Program-made: the position numbers and the translations under genes | The notes under the pieces: model-generated | What the model was told of the DNA's origin: nothing | The model's input: the letters and a program-made list of their open reading frames with translations, nothing else | Databases searched by the model: none | In this document: positions 49,075 through 60,489 of the stretch, one piece after another | Numbering within the stretch: position 1 is the stretch's first letter | How the letters are laid out: every line of letters starts with the position of its first letter | Source: Lysobacter firmicutimachus | GTDB lineage: Bacteria > Pseudomonadota > Gammaproteobacteria > Xanthomonadales > Xanthomonadaceae | Assembly (NCBI RefSeq): GCF_037027445.1 | Contig: NZ_JBANDL010000002.1 | Span: 2,728,001-2,792,000 of the forward strand | Length of the DNA: 64,000 nucleotides | Reading direction: 5' to 3'

Positions 49075-50310
49075 ATGCGACCGCTCCCCATCGAGATCGA
49101 CGCCGCGCGACGCCCGCCCCTGGGCATGTCCGCCGCGGCCTTCCTGCGCGATTACTGGCAAAAACGCCCGCTGCTGATCCGCAACGCTTTTCCCGGCTAC
49201 CGCTCGCCGATCCAGCCCGAAGACCTGGCCGGCCTGGCCTGCGAAGAAGGCGTGCTGGCGCGGCTGATCCAGCACGATCGTAGCCGCGACCATTACTCGC
49301 TGCGCCACGGCCCGTTCGACGAAGCCGAGTTCCCGGGCCTGCCGACCCAGGACTGGACCCTGCTGGTGCAGGACGTCGACAAGTGGGACGCCGACGTCGC
49401 CGCGCTGCTGCCGGCGTTCGGCTTCCTGCCGCGCTGGCGGATCGACGACATCATGGTCTCGTTCGCCGCCCCGGGCGGCTCGGTCGGCGCCCACACCGAC
49501 CAGTACGACGTGTTCCTGCTCCAGGCCCAGGGCCACCGGCGCTGGCAGATCGACGCCCGCCCCGGCGCGCCGCAGGACTTCCGTCCCGACGCCGAGCTCA
49601 AGCTGCTGCGCGAGTTCGCGCCCAGCCACGATTGGGTGCTCGGTCCCGGCGACATGCTCTACCTGCCGCCCGGCGTGCCGCACCACGGCGTGGCCGAGGA
49701 CGCCTGCCTGACCTTCTCGGTCGGCATGCGCGCGCCGTCCGCGGCCGAGCTGATGGGCGACTACATCGACACCCTCGCCGCCGAAGCCGACGAGAGCCTG
49801 CGCTACGCCGACCCGGACCTGGCGCCGCCGCGCGACCCCAACGAAATCGACGCCACCGCGATGGGCCGGGTGGTGGAAGCGTTGAACGTGCTGCGCATGA
49901 ACGACCCCGACCGCCTCGGCGACTGGTTCGGCCGCTTCATCACCGTCTATCGCGCCGCCGGCGAAGTGTCGGCGGGCGGCGCGCCGGCGCGCTCACGGAT
50001 CGAGATCGAGTGGGACCTGGAACGCGGCGCCGGCCTGTGGCGCCACCCCTGGTCGCGGATGGCTTGGCGCCGCGCCCATCGCCGCGGCGCCGCGGCGCGG
50101 CTGTACGTCAGCGGCCAGGAATTCGCCCTGCCCGCCCGCGACGCACAAGCCCTGGCCGGTGCGGCCGAACTCGACGCGGCGGCCTACACCACCCTGTCCG
50201 AAGCCGGGCGCGAATGCGTGCTGGCCTTGCTCGCCGCCGGCCATTACCGGCTCGGCCTGGACGAAGACGAGGCCGAGGACGGCCTGGGCGGAGACGGAGA
50301 AGAGGAATGA
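49075..50310 (+). CDS. roxA: Cupin/JmjC oxygenase, RoxA (YcfD)-type ribosomal protein arginine hydroxylase
   Basis: A 411-residue Fe(II)/2-oxoglutarate oxygenase. FLRDYWQKRPLLIRNAFPGY opens the JmjC/cupin domain. The iron ligands His140 and Asp142 are in GAHTDQYDVFLLQAQGHRRW, and the third His is in PPGVPHHG (about 203). It matches YcfD, which hydroxylates ribosomal protein L16 at arginine, and has the same C-terminal winged-helix region. It ends with an acidic tail (DEDEAEDGLGGDGEEE). The following gene overlaps its stop by ATGA, so translation is coupled. Confidence 0.85.
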   Translation: MRPLPIEIDAARRPPLGMSAAAFLRDYWQKRPLLIRNAFPGYRSPIQPEDLAGLACEEGVLARLIQHDRSRDHYSLRHGPFDEAEFPGLPTQDWTLLVQDVDKWDADVAALLPAFGFLPRWRIDDIMVSFAAPGGSVGAHTDQYDVFLLQAQGHRRWQIDARPGAPQDFRPDAELKLLREFAPSHDWVLGPGDMLYLPPGVPHHGVAEDACLTFSVGMRAPSAAELMGDYIDTLAAEADESLRYADPDLAPPRDPNEIDATAMGRVVEALNVLRMNDPDRLGDWFGRFITVYRAAGEVSAGGAPARSRIEIEWDLERGAGLWRHPWSRMAWRRAHRRGAAARLYVSGQEFALPARDAQALAGAAELDAAAYTTLSEAGRECVLALLAAGHYRLGLDEDEAEDGLGGDGEEE

Positions 50311-51212
50311 ACGCCGGGTTCCGGGTGGTCGAGGTCCAGGACTACGCCGCCGCCCTGCCGGCCCTGCGCGCGGTACGCCAGGCCGTGTTCGTGCAGGAGC
50401 AGCAGGTGCCGGCCGAACTGGAGCACGACCTCGCCGGCGACCCGCTGTGCCGGCACGTGCTGGCGCTGGATGCCGACGATCGCCCGATCGGCACCGGCCG
50501 GCTGACCCCGGAACGGCGCATCGGCCGGCTCGCGGTGCTGGCGCCATGGCGCGGCCGCGGCGTCGGCGAGGCCCTGCTCGAGGCCCTGATCGCCCGCGCC
50601 AAGGCACTGGGCTGGCGCCGGGTGAGCCTGCACGCGCAAACGCCGACGGTCGGCTTTTACGCCCGCCACGGCTTCCTGCCGCACGGCCCGCGCTTCCTCG
50701 AGGCCGGGATCGAACACCAGGACATGCAGCGCCAGCTCGACGCCCCGAACCCGGTCGAAGACGCCGAAGGCGCGCTGGCCGCGCTGATCGGCGCCGCCGC
50801 CGGCGCCCGCCGCGAGCTGTCGATCTACAGCCGCGAACTCGACCCCGGCCTGCTGGACCGCCCCGAAGCCCTGGCCGCGCTGCGCCGGCTGGCCACCTCC
50901 GGCGGCCGCAGCCGGATCCTGCTGCAGGACCCGCAGACCCCGCAGCGCAGTCTGGCGCCGCTGCTGAGCCTGGCCCAGCGCCTGCCCAGCGGCTTCGAGT
51001 TCCGCGCCATCGAGGAGCCGGTCGACCTGGACTATCCCTCGGCGTTCGTGGTCAACGACCGCGACGGCTGGTATTTCCGCCCGCTCGGCCATCGCTACGA
51101 CGGCGAGGCCCGGATCGACGGCGGCGCCCGCGCCCGTCAGCTGCGCGCGCAGTTCCTGCCGGTATGGGAACGCGCCCGGCCCTGCAGCGAGTTCCGCGCC
51201 CTGGGCATTTGA
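50307..51212 (+). CDS. GNAT N-acetyltransferase with C-terminal DUF7931-type domain
   Basis: The 301-residue product has an N-terminal GNAT domain (LRAVRQAVFVQEQQVPAELE, ElaA-like). The acetyl-CoA loop is LAPWRGRGVGEALLEALI at about 77-95, and FYARHGFLPHGP is near its end. Residues 160-300 form a second domain with SIYSRELDPGLLDRPEA and SAFVVNDRDGWYFRPLGH, reminiscent of phospholipase-D-like domains but without a visible HKD motif. The start overlaps the roxA stop (ATGA), so both proteins are probably made together. The substrate is unknown; a ribosome- or tRNA-linked role is a guess from context. Confidence 0.8.
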   Translation: MNAGFRVVEVQDYAAALPALRAVRQAVFVQEQQVPAELEHDLAGDPLCRHVLALDADDRPIGTGRLTPERRIGRLAVLAPWRGRGVGEALLEALIARAKALGWRRVSLHAQTPTVGFYARHGFLPHGPRFLEAGIEHQDMQRQLDAPNPVEDAEGALAALIGAAAGARRELSIYSRELDPGLLDRPEALAALRRLATSGGRSRILLQDPQTPQRSLAPLLSLAQRLPSGFEFRAIEEPVDLDYPSAFVVNDRDGWYFRPLGHRYDGEARIDGGARARQLRAQFLPVWERARPCSEFRALGI

Positions 51213-51523
51213 ACGGGACGGTTATCCGGGGAAGCCCGCCGCCGGGCCGAATCTGAGGCCCGGCTAAACCGCGCCGGCCGCGCCCGCCGCCGCGCCGGTA
51301 CGGCTTGAAACCCGGCGCCGCCCCCCAAACTCCAGCGCATTGCCGGAACGGGCCGTATCCCGCCATCGGCCCGATATCGGGCCGAAACGGCCGCCTAGAC
51401 GTAAGTAGTTATGCCGCTGGCCTTAACACTACCGTTATACTTCCGATTCTTATGAGCGCCGACCGCCGCCCGCGCGCGCGCGACGGCGCTTCCGAACCTC
51501 CCCCTGAGTTTCCCGATGCCATC
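51213..51523. other. sucA upstream region
   Basis: No gene is seen. It contains an 18-bp perfect palindrome (51367-51384) and TATACT (51436-51441), a likely -10 box in an AT-rich patch. A longer sucA frame (from ATG 51452) would begin about 11 bases after it. An even longer frame from 51305 is unlikely. Confidence 0.5.
51367..51384. promoter_or_regulatory. 18-bp perfect palindrome before sucA
   Basis: CGGCCCGATATCGGGCCG equals its reverse complement. It lies 52 bases upstream of the TATACT -10 candidate, a fit place for an activator or repressor of the 2-oxoglutarate dehydrogenase operon. Confidence 0.5.
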
Positions 51524-54352
51524 GTGGACAGTCTCCTGAAGCAGTTTTCGCAGTCCTCGCAACTCGGCGCCAACGCCGCCTTCATCGAAGACCTGTACGA
51601 GCAGTACCTGGTCGATCCCGACAGCGTCGGGCCCAAGTGGAAAGCCTATTTCGACGGCTTCAAGGGCCGCGAAGCCGGCGACGTCCCGCATTCGGCGGCG
51701 ATCGAGAGCATCGCCGCGGCCGGCCGCGCCGCTTCGCGCGGGGTGGTCACCGCCGCGGCCGGCGGCGGCAGCGACGAGCGCGAGCGCGCGGTCGGCAAGG
51801 TCATCACCGCCTACCGCTCGCGCGGCCACCTGGCGGCCAACATCGACCCGCTGGGCCTGCTGCAGAAGCCGGACGCGCCGGACCTGGCGCTGGGCTTCCA
51901 CCGTCTGTCCGAAAGCGACACCGGCAGCGAGTTCTCCACCGGCGGCGTCGCCGGCAAGGAACGGATGAAGCTCGGCGACCTGCTCGCCCTGCTCAAGGCG
52001 ACCTACACCGGCCCGATCGGCGCCGAGTTCATGCACATCGCCGACGCCGAGCAGCGCCGCTGGATGTACGAGCGCCTGGAAGGCGCCGGCGGCAAGTTCG
52101 GCCGCACCGCCGACGACAAGAAGCGCATCCTCGAGCGGCTGACCGCGGCCGACGGCCTGGAGCGCTACCTGGGCACCAAGTACGTCGGCCAGAAGCGCTT
52201 CTCGCTGGAAGGCGGCGACGCGCTGATCCCGCTGATGGACGTGACCATCCGCCGCGCCGGCGAACAGGGCGTGCAGGACGTGGTCATCGGCATGGCCCAC
52301 CGCGGCCGCCTCAACGTCCTGGTCAACACCCTCGGCAAGCCGCCGCGCAAGCTGTTCGACGAGTTCGAAGGCAAGTTCGACCACGACGAGCACGCCCACA
52401 CCGGCGACGTGAAGTACCACATGGGCTTCAGCGCCGACGTCGCCACCCCGGGCGGCCCGGTCCACCTGGCGCTGGCGTTCAACCCCTCGCACCTGGAAAT
52501 CGTCAATCCGGTGGTCGCCGGCAGCGTGCGTTCGCGCCAGACCCGCCGCGGCGACAAGGGCCGCGCCCAGGTGCTGCCGATCCTGCTCCACGGCGACGCC
52601 GCGTTCGCCGGCCAGGGCGTGGGCATGGAGCTGTTCCAGATGTCGCAGGCGCGCGGTTTCGCGGTCGGCGGCACGGTCCACGTGGTGATCAACAACCAGG
52701 TCGGCTTCACCACGTCCGAGCGCCAGGACGCGCGCTCGACCCTGTACTGCACCGACGTGGCCAAGATGGTCGGCGCGCCGATCCTGCACGTGAATTCCGA
52801 CCACCCCGAAGCGGTGGTGTTCTGCGCCGAACTGGCGCTGGACTTCCGCCAGCGCTTCGGCAAGGACGTGGTCATCGACCTGGTCTGCTACCGCCGCCAC
52901 GGCCACAACGAGGCCGACGAGCCGGCGGCGACCCAGCCGCTGATGTACCAGGTCATCCGCAAGCACAAGACCCCGCGCGAGCTCTACGCCGAGCAGTTGG
53001 TCGCCGAAGGCACGCTCAAGGCCGACGAGGCCCAGGCCCTGGTCGACCAGTACCGCGACAAGCTCGACGCCGGCGCGGTCACCACCGAGCTGGTCGAGGT
53101 CAAGCCGGACGAGTTCACCATCGACTGGTCCAAGTACCTGTCGGGCAAGCTGAGCGACGCGGTCGACACCAAGTTCGAGCGCAGCAAGCTCGACGCCCTG
53201 GCGGTCGAGATCAACGCCATCCCGGACAGCGTCAAGCTGCACCCGCGCGTGGCCAAGATCTACGAAGACCGGCGCAAGATGGCCGCCGGCGAGCTGGGCG
53301 GCGACTGGGGCTTCGCCGAGAACCTGGCCTACGCCACTCTGCTCAGCGAAGGCTACAAGCTGCGCCTGGTCGGCCAGGACAGCGGCCGCGGCACCTTCTT
53401 CCACCGTCACGCGATCCTGCACGAGCAGAGCACCGACGAATACGTCATGCCGCTGCGCCGCCTGGTCAAGAACCCGACCGACGTGACCATCATCGATTCG
53501 CTGCTGTCCGAGGAAGCGGTGATGGCGTTCGAGTACGGCTACTCGACCGCCGATCCCATGACCCTGGACATCTGGGAAGCGCAGTTCGGCGACTTCGCCA
53601 ACGGCGCCCAGGTGGTGATCGACCAGTTCCTGTCCTCGGGCGAGGCCAAGTGGGGCCGCCTGTGCGGCCTGGCCCTGTTCCTGCCGCACGGCTACGAAGG
53701 CCAGGGCCCCGAGCACAGCTCGGCGCGCCTGGAGCGCTTCCTGCAGCTGTGCGCGCTGGAGAACATGCTGGTCTGCGCGCCGACCACCCCGGCCCAGGCC
53801 TACCACATGATCCGCCGGCAGATGCGCATGAGCACGCGCAAGCCGCTGGTGGTGATGACGCCGAAGTCGCTGCTGCGCCACAAGTTGGCGGTGTCGAGCC
53901 TGGACGAGCTGGCCAACGGCGAGTTCCAGCACCTGATCCCGGACGCCGCCGCCAACCCCAAGAAAGTCAAGCGCGTGGTGCTGTGCTCGGGCAAGGTCTA
54001 CTACGACCTGTACGAGGAAGCGCAGAAGCAGGGCCTGGACGACGTCGCCCTGGTCCGCGTCGAGCAGCTCTACCCGTTCCCGCGCGAAGCCCTCGCCGCC
54101 GAACTCAAGCGCTTCGCCGCGGCCAAGGACGTGGTGTGGTGCCAGGAAGAACCGCAGAACCAGGGCGCGTGGTACCAGATCCGCCACCACCTCAGCGCCT
54201 GCCTGGCGCCGAAGCAGGCGCTGCACTACGCCGGTCGCGCCCGTTCGCCGTCGCCGGCGGCCGGCCATCTGGCCGACCACGTCGCCGAGCAGACCAAGCT
54301 GGTCGCCGACGCGCTGGTCAATTCGCTGCAAGGAGAGTCCAGCGCCGAATAA
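51524..54352 (+). CDS. sucA: 2-oxoglutarate dehydrogenase E1 component
   Basis: The 942-residue enzyme decarboxylates 2-oxoglutarate with thiamine diphosphate. It starts SLLKQFSQSSQLGANAAFIE and contains ITAYRSRGHLAANIDPLGLL, FHRLSESDTGSEFSTGG, the TPP region with GMAHRGRLNVLVN, and FLPHGYEGQGPEHSSARLER. GTG 51524 is chosen because it gives the length and N-terminus I expect in relatives. ATG 51452 would add 24 residues, and neither has a strong Shine-Dalgarno site. It forms an operon with sucB (67 bases later) and lpd. Confidence 0.94.
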   Translation: MDSLLKQFSQSSQLGANAAFIEDLYEQYLVDPDSVGPKWKAYFDGFKGREAGDVPHSAAIESIAAAGRAASRGVVTAAAGGGSDERERAVGKVITAYRSRGHLAANIDPLGLLQKPDAPDLALGFHRLSESDTGSEFSTGGVAGKERMKLGDLLALLKATYTGPIGAEFMHIADAEQRRWMYERLEGAGGKFGRTADDKKRILERLTAADGLERYLGTKYVGQKRFSLEGGDALIPLMDVTIRRAGEQGVQDVVIGMAHRGRLNVLVNTLGKPPRKLFDEFEGKFDHDEHAHTGDVKYHMGFSADVATPGGPVHLALAFNPSHLEIVNPVVAGSVRSRQTRRGDKGRAQVLPILLHGDAAFAGQGVGMELFQMSQARGFAVGGTVHVVINNQVGFTTSERQDARSTLYCTDVAKMVGAPILHVNSDHPEAVVFCAELALDFRQRFGKDVVIDLVCYRRHGHNEADEPAATQPLMYQVIRKHKTPRELYAEQLVAEGTLKADEAQALVDQYRDKLDAGAVTTELVEVKPDEFTIDWSKYLSGKLSDAVDTKFERSKLDALAVEINAIPDSVKLHPRVAKIYEDRRKMAAGELGGDWGFAENLAYATLLSEGYKLRLVGQDSGRGTFFHRHAILHEQSTDEYVMPLRRLVKNPTDVTIIDSLLSEEAVMAFEYGYSTADPMTLDIWEAQFGDFANGAQVVIDQFLSSGEAKWGRLCGLALFLPHGYEGQGPEHSSARLERFLQLCALENMLVCAPTTPAQAYHMIRRQMRMSTRKPLVVMTPKSLLRHKLAVSSLDELANGEFQHLIPDAAANPKKVKRVVLCSGKVYYDLYEEAQKQGLDDVALVRVEQLYPFPREALAAELKRFAAAKDVVWCQEEPQNQGAWYQIRHHLSACLAPKQALHYAGRARSPSPAAGHLADHVAEQTKLVADALVNSLQGESSAE

Positions 54353-54418
54353 GGCGCTGGTTCTTCGAGTCACCCCCATACGCATATCCACATACAAGCA
54401 ATCCAGGATGCCTGCCCC

Positions 54419-55612
54419 ATGAGCACCGAGATCAAAGTCCCCGTCCTTCCCGAGTCGGTCTCCGACGCCACGATCGCGACGTGGCACAAGAAGCCGGGCG
54501 ATGCGGTCAAGCGCGACGAGAACCTGGTCGATCTGGAAACCGACAAGGTCGTGCTCGAAGTGCCCTCGCCGGTCGACGGCGTGCTCAAGGAAATCAAGTT
54601 CGCCGAAGGCGCGACCGTCACCAGCCAGCAGCTGATCGCCATCGTCGAAGCCGGCGCCGTCGCCGCCGCTGCGCCGGCCGCTGCGGCCCCGGCCGAAGCC
54701 GCGCCGGCCCCGGCCAAGGCCGAAGCCGCCAAGCCGGCCGCTCCGGTCGCCGCCTCGGCCAACGACCAACTGCCGCCGGGCGCGCGCTTCGCCGCCAACG
54801 TCCAGGGCGTCGACGCCTCGCAGGTCGAAGGCACCGGCCGCAAGGGCGCGGTGACCAAGGAAGACATCGTCAACTACGCCAAGTCCGGCGGCGTCGGCGC
54901 GGCCGCCGGCCTGCGTCCGGAAGAGCGCGTGCCGATGACCCGCATGCGCGCCCGCATCGCCGAGCGCCTGATGCAATCGAAGAACTCGATCGCCATGCTG
55001 ACCTCGTTCAACGAAGTCAACCTGGGCAAGGTCATGGCCATGCGCAAGGAGCTCGGCGAGAGCTTCGAGAAGGCCAACGGCGTCAAGCTGGGCTTCATGA
55101 GCTTCTTCGCCAAGGCCGCCGCCAACGCCCTGCAGCGCCACCCGATCGTCAACGCCTCGGTCGACGGCAACGACGTGATCTACCACGGCTACTCCGACAT
55201 CTCGATCGCCGTGTCCACCGACAAGGGCTTGGTGACCCCGGTGCTGCGCAACGTCGAGCGCATGGGCTTCGCCGACATCGAGAAGGCCATCGGCGACTAC
55301 GCCAAGAAGGCCCGCGACGGCAAGCTGGCGCTGGAAGACCTGCAGGGCGGTACCTTCACCATCACCAACGGCGGCACCTTCGGCTCGCTGATGTCGACCC
55401 CGATCGTCAACCCGCCGCAGTCGGCCATCCTCGGCATGCACGCCATCAAGGAGCGCGCCATCGTCGAGAACGGCCAGGTCGTCGCCGCGCCGATGATGTA
55501 CCTGGCGCTGTCCTACGACCACCGCATCATCGACGGCAAGGACGCGGTGCTGTTCCTGGTCGACATCAAGAACCAGCTGGAAAACCCGCACCGCATGCTG
55601 CTGGGCATGTAA
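54419..55612 (+). CDS. sucB: Dihydrolipoyllysine succinyltransferase (E2)
   Basis: The 397-residue E2 subunit of the 2-oxoglutarate dehydrogenase complex. It has a lipoyl domain with Lys43 in ETDKVVLEV, an Ala/Pro linker (80-110), a peripheral-subunit-binding domain ([20 protein letters not shown]) and the catalytic domain with His368 in YDHRIIDG. Substrate motif [11 protein letters not shown] is present. It ends [14 protein letters not shown]. It follows sucA on the same strand and is probably translated from the same mRNA. The repeat element after it separates it from lpd. Confidence 0.95.
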   Translation: MSTEIKVPVLPESVSDATIATWHKKPGDAVKRDENLVDLETDKVVLEVPSPVDGVLKEIKFAEGATVTSQQLIAIVEAGAVAAAAPAAAAPAEAAPAPAKAEAAKPAAPVAASANDQLPPGARFAANVQGVDASQVEGTGRKGAVTKEDIVNYAKSGGVGAAAGLRPEERVPMTRMRARIAERLMQSKNSIAMLTSFNEVNLGKVMAMRKELGESFEKANGVKLGFMSFFAKAAANALQRHPIVNASVDGNDVIYHGYSDISIAVSTDKGLVTPVLRNVERMGFADIEKAIGDYAKKARDGKLALEDLQGGTFTITNGGTFGSLMSTPIVNPPQSAILGMHAIKERAIVENGQVVAAPMMYLALSYDHRIIDGKDAVLFLVDIKNQLENPHRMLLGM

Positions 55613-55620
55613 TGCCGAGC

Positions 55621-57217
<1,597 letters not shown>

Positions 57218-57222
57218 CGGCC

Positions 57223-57382
57223 GGGATTCGGGATGGGAGATTCGGGATTCGCAAAGCGGTTCCGACCCGACCGATCCTACGCAGACGCCAGGCCCGTGCC
57301 TGGCGTTTTGCGTTTCTGCTTGCTGCCATCCCCGCCCCCGATGTCCGCTTTTACAAATCCCGAATCCCGAATCTCGACTCCC
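57223..57382. repeat. Inverted-repeat element between lpd and the LOG gene
   Basis: The left part is CGGGATTCGGGATGGGAGAT then TCGGGATTCGCAAAG (57223-57256). The right part is CTTTTACAAATCCCGAATCC then CGAATCTCGACTCCC (about 57348-57382). It abuts the LOG gene ATG at 57383. The arms are less perfect than those at 55.7 kb. It encloses the terminator at 57285-57309. Confidence 0.72.
57285..57309 (+). terminator. Intrinsic terminator after lpd
   Basis: ACGCCAGGC, loop CCGT and GCCTGGCGT form a 9-bp stem followed by TTTGCGTTT. It lies 68 bases after the lpd stop, inside the repeat element. Confidence 0.8.
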
Positions 57383-57976
<594 letters not shown>

Positions 57977-58102
57977 GCCGCCCTGCCGCGGCACGGCGGG
58001 CTCGCGCAGGCGCTGTTCCCAGCCGCGCTCCGGCGCGCGTTTCGCGAAAGCGTCCGCGCAAAGTACCCTGGGAAAATACGTCCGGAAAAAGGAGTTCCGA
58101 CC

Positions 58103-58756
58103 ATGCGCCGTAACGCATTGCCGCTGACCGTTCTGGCCCTGTCCGCGTTGTGCGCCTGCCAGCCCGCGTCGCGCGGCGGCGGCAACGCGGTCGAGGACAC
58201 CACCATCGAAGTCGAGCGCAGCGGCGGCGGCGCCGACAGTCCTGTCTATCGGCTGCGCATCGACGGCAACGGCATCGCCATGTTCAGCGCGCCCGACGCC
58301 AGCGGACGTCATCCGCTGCGGCACTCGAACGGCGAGGTCATGGCCATGCACCCGCTCGACGAAGCCCAGCACGTGGCCCTGGTCGGACTGCTCAACTCGC
58401 AAGCCTTCGCCGCACTGGCCCCTCGCTACGAGGCAGGAAGCAAAAACGGCGCCGTCACCACCATTACCGTTGCCGGCCGCGCCGGCAAGCGCCGCGTCAC
58501 CCAATACGCCGTCGCCTGCCTGCGCGACAGCAAGCGCCCCGGCGCCGTGCCGTCGAACGCCGTCGGCCCGGGATCGGGTTTCGTTCCCGACGTGTTCTGC
58601 GAGGCCGTCGACCTGATCGAGAACGCCAGCTGCGCCGGCTACTGGTCGGCGCAGACCCGCCCGCCGCGCGAGCCGTCCGATCCGCGACTGTCGCCGCCGG
58701 AACGTTGCCGACTACCGACCCAGGGCACGCCCGGCGGCGCCCCGCCGATGCTCTGA
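58103..58756 (+). CDS. DUF6438-like lipoprotein
   Basis: The 217-residue product has a lipoprotein signal (lipobox LCAC, Cys19). The fold then runs VYRLRIDGNGIAMFSAPDAS, LDEAQHVALVGLLNSQAFAA and TTITVAGRAGKRRVTQYAVA, similar to DUF6438. Cysteines later (CLRD, VFCEAVD, ASCAG, ERCR) may pair. A very good site (AAGGAG) lies before ATG 58103. Function unknown; it would be held in a membrane facing the periplasm. Confidence 0.7.
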   Translation: MRRNALPLTVLALSALCACQPASRGGGNAVEDTTIEVERSGGGADSPVYRLRIDGNGIAMFSAPDASGRHPLRHSNGEVMAMHPLDEAQHVALVGLLNSQAFAALAPRYEAGSKNGAVTTITVAGRAGKRRVTQYAVACLRDSKRPGAVPSNAVGPGSGFVPDVFCEAVDLIENASCAGYWSAQTRPPREPSDPRLSPPERCRLPTQGTPGGAPPML

Positions 58757-58967
58757 TCCCATGCGGCGGCATGGAGGCTTGCATCCGCATGCCCCGCCGT
58801 CCCTTGCCGATGCGTCGCCCGTCCAGGGTTTGCCGCTGCGGGCGGCAACCCGCGCCGCCGCGCGCTTCGCGACCCGGTCCCCGAAGCCGCCGACGCGCTC
58901 GGCTATCATCGCGTTTCTTCATTCGCCCGCGGCCGCAGCGCCGCGCGCCATCGGACGGACCGACGCC

Positions 58968-59960
58968 ATGCCCCTGCCCGCCTCGTTCAACGCCTTCCGC
59001 ATCCACAGCGACGCTGCCGGCTATCGCAGCGGCATCGAGGCGATCGGCCTCGACCAGCTCGCGCCCGGCGAGGTGGTGATCAAGACCGCCTACTCCTCGA
59101 TCAACTTCAAGGATGCGCTGGCCGGCACCGGCGAAGGCAAGATCCTGCGCCGCTTCCCGCTGGTCGGCGGCATCGACGTCGCCGGCCACGTGGTCGCCTC
59201 GACCGATCCGCGCTTCAAGGAAGGCGATGCGGTGCTGACCACCGGCTGCGGCCTCAGCGAGACCCGCGACGGCGGCTATAGCGAGTACGCGCGGCTGGAA
59301 GCGCAGTGGACGATCCCGCTGCCGTCCGGGCTGAGCCTGCGCGAGAGCATGATCCTGGGCACCGCCGGCTTCACCGCCGCGCTGGCCCTGCACCGCATGC
59401 TCGACAACCGCCAGACCCCGGAACTGGGGCCGCTCGCGGTCACCGGCGCCAGCGGCGGCGTCGGCTCGCTCGCGCTGGACATCTTCAGCCGCGCCGGCTT
59501 CGAGGTGCATGCGATCAGCGGCAAGGCCGAGCAGGCCGACTACCTCAAGCGCATCGGCGCCAGCCAGGTGCTCGGCCGCGACGCCCTGCAGACCGCGCGG
59601 CCGATGGAATCGGCGCGCTTCGGCGGCGGCCTGGACAACGTCGGCGGGCCGATGCTGGCCAGCCTGCTGGCGCAGACCGCGCCCTACGGCAACGTCGCCA
59701 CCGCCGGGCTGGCCGCCAGCCACGAACTGGCGACCACGGTGATGCCCTTCATCATCCGCGGCGTGTCCCTGCTCGGCGTGGCCTCGGCCGGCACCGCGCG
59801 CGAGATCCGCGACGAGATCTGGCAGCGCCTGGGCAGCGACTGGAAACCGCGCCACCTGGAGCGGATCTGCACCCGCGAAGTGCCGCTGAGCGGGCTGGCG
59901 GAGGTCTTCTCCGGCATGCTTTCGGGCGGTTCGCTGGGCCGGACCCTCGTCGTGATCTAG
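58968..59960 (+). CDS. acuI: Acrylyl-CoA reductase (NADPH)/quinone oxidoreductase, AcuI-YhdH family
   Basis: The 330-residue protein is a zinc-free medium-chain dehydrogenase. It has SSINFKDALAGTGEGKI, the NADPH motif VTGASGGVGSLALD, IGASQVLGRD and DNVGGPMLASLLAQTAPYGN. It lacks zinc-ligand cysteines. AcuI/YhdH reduces acrylyl-CoA to propionyl-CoA. A TATCAT box 50 bases upstream could be a promoter. It stands alone before pilH. Confidence 0.87.
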   Translation: MPLPASFNAFRIHSDAAGYRSGIEAIGLDQLAPGEVVIKTAYSSINFKDALAGTGEGKILRRFPLVGGIDVAGHVVASTDPRFKEGDAVLTTGCGLSETRDGGYSEYARLEAQWTIPLPSGLSLRESMILGTAGFTAALALHRMLDNRQTPELGPLAVTGASGGVGSLALDIFSRAGFEVHAISGKAEQADYLKRIGASQVLGRDALQTARPMESARFGGGLDNVGGPMLASLLAQTAPYGNVATAGLAASHELATTVMPFIIRGVSLLGVASAGTAREIRDEIWQRLGSDWKPRHLERICTREVPLSGLAEVFSGMLSGGSLGRTLVVI

Positions 59961-60020
59961 TTGGCATTGCAGCGGCGCGGCGCGTCGCTACAATCGGCCG
60001 CAGATATTTGGGGGAATCAC

Positions 60021-60392
60021 ATGGCGCGCATTCTGATCGTCGACGACTCGCCGTCCCAGTTGATGGGCATCCGTCGCATCGTCGAAAAACTGGGGCACGA
60101 GGCCTTGACCGCGGAAGACGGCGCCGCCGGCGTCGAAGCGGCCAAGCGCGAGCTGCCCGACCTGATACTGATGGACGTGGTGATGCCCAACCTCAACGGG
60201 TTCCAGGCCACGCGTTCGATCTGCCGCGAGCCGACCACCAAGCACATCCCGATCGTGCTGGTCACCACCAAAGACCAGGACACCGACCGCGTCTGGGGCA
60301 TGCGCCAGGGCGCCAAGGCCTACATCACCAAGCCGTTCAGCGAGACCGATCTGTCCGAGATCATCGGCCAGTTGCTGCCCTCAGCGGCCTGA
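60021..60392 (+). CDS. pilH: Single-domain response regulator, PilH type
   Basis: A 123-residue receiver domain beginning ARILIVDDSPSQLMGIRRIV. The phosphoacceptor is Asp52 in LILMDVVMPNLNGFQATR, with DD at 8-9 and Lys in YITKPFS. The close relatives I know are Xanthomonadaceae PilH, which regulates twitching motility by type IV pili with the Chp chemosensory system. No pil genes are near, so it is a stand-alone copy. GGGGGA precedes the ATG. It shares a bidirectional terminator with cbpA. Confidence 0.85.
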   Translation: MARILIVDDSPSQLMGIRRIVEKLGHEALTAEDGAAGVEAAKRELPDLILMDVVMPNLNGFQATRSICREPTTKHIPIVLVTTKDQDTDRVWGMRQGAKAYITKPFSETDLSEIIGQLLPSAA

Positions 60393-60426
60393 ACGGCCGG
60401 CGCGCCGCGCGCCGGACCGCAAGCGA

Positions 60427-60452
60427 AAAATCCCGGCCGAAGCCGGGATTTT
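60427..60452. terminator. Bidirectional intrinsic terminator between pilH and cbpA
   Basis: AAAATCCCGGC, loop CGAA and GCCGGGATTTT form an 11-bp stem with A-run and T-run on either side, so it can end both convergent transcripts. Confidence 0.9.
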
Positions 60453-60489
60453 CGTTTCTGCGTCCGCCGATGCGTCCGCGGCGGCGGAT

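Noticed and set aside
51395..55591. 1398-codon open frame on the minus strand across sucA and sucB
   Set aside because: It crosses two well-supported genes antisense and has low-complexity Val/Ala/Arg/Gln sequence; typical of high-GC codon bias.
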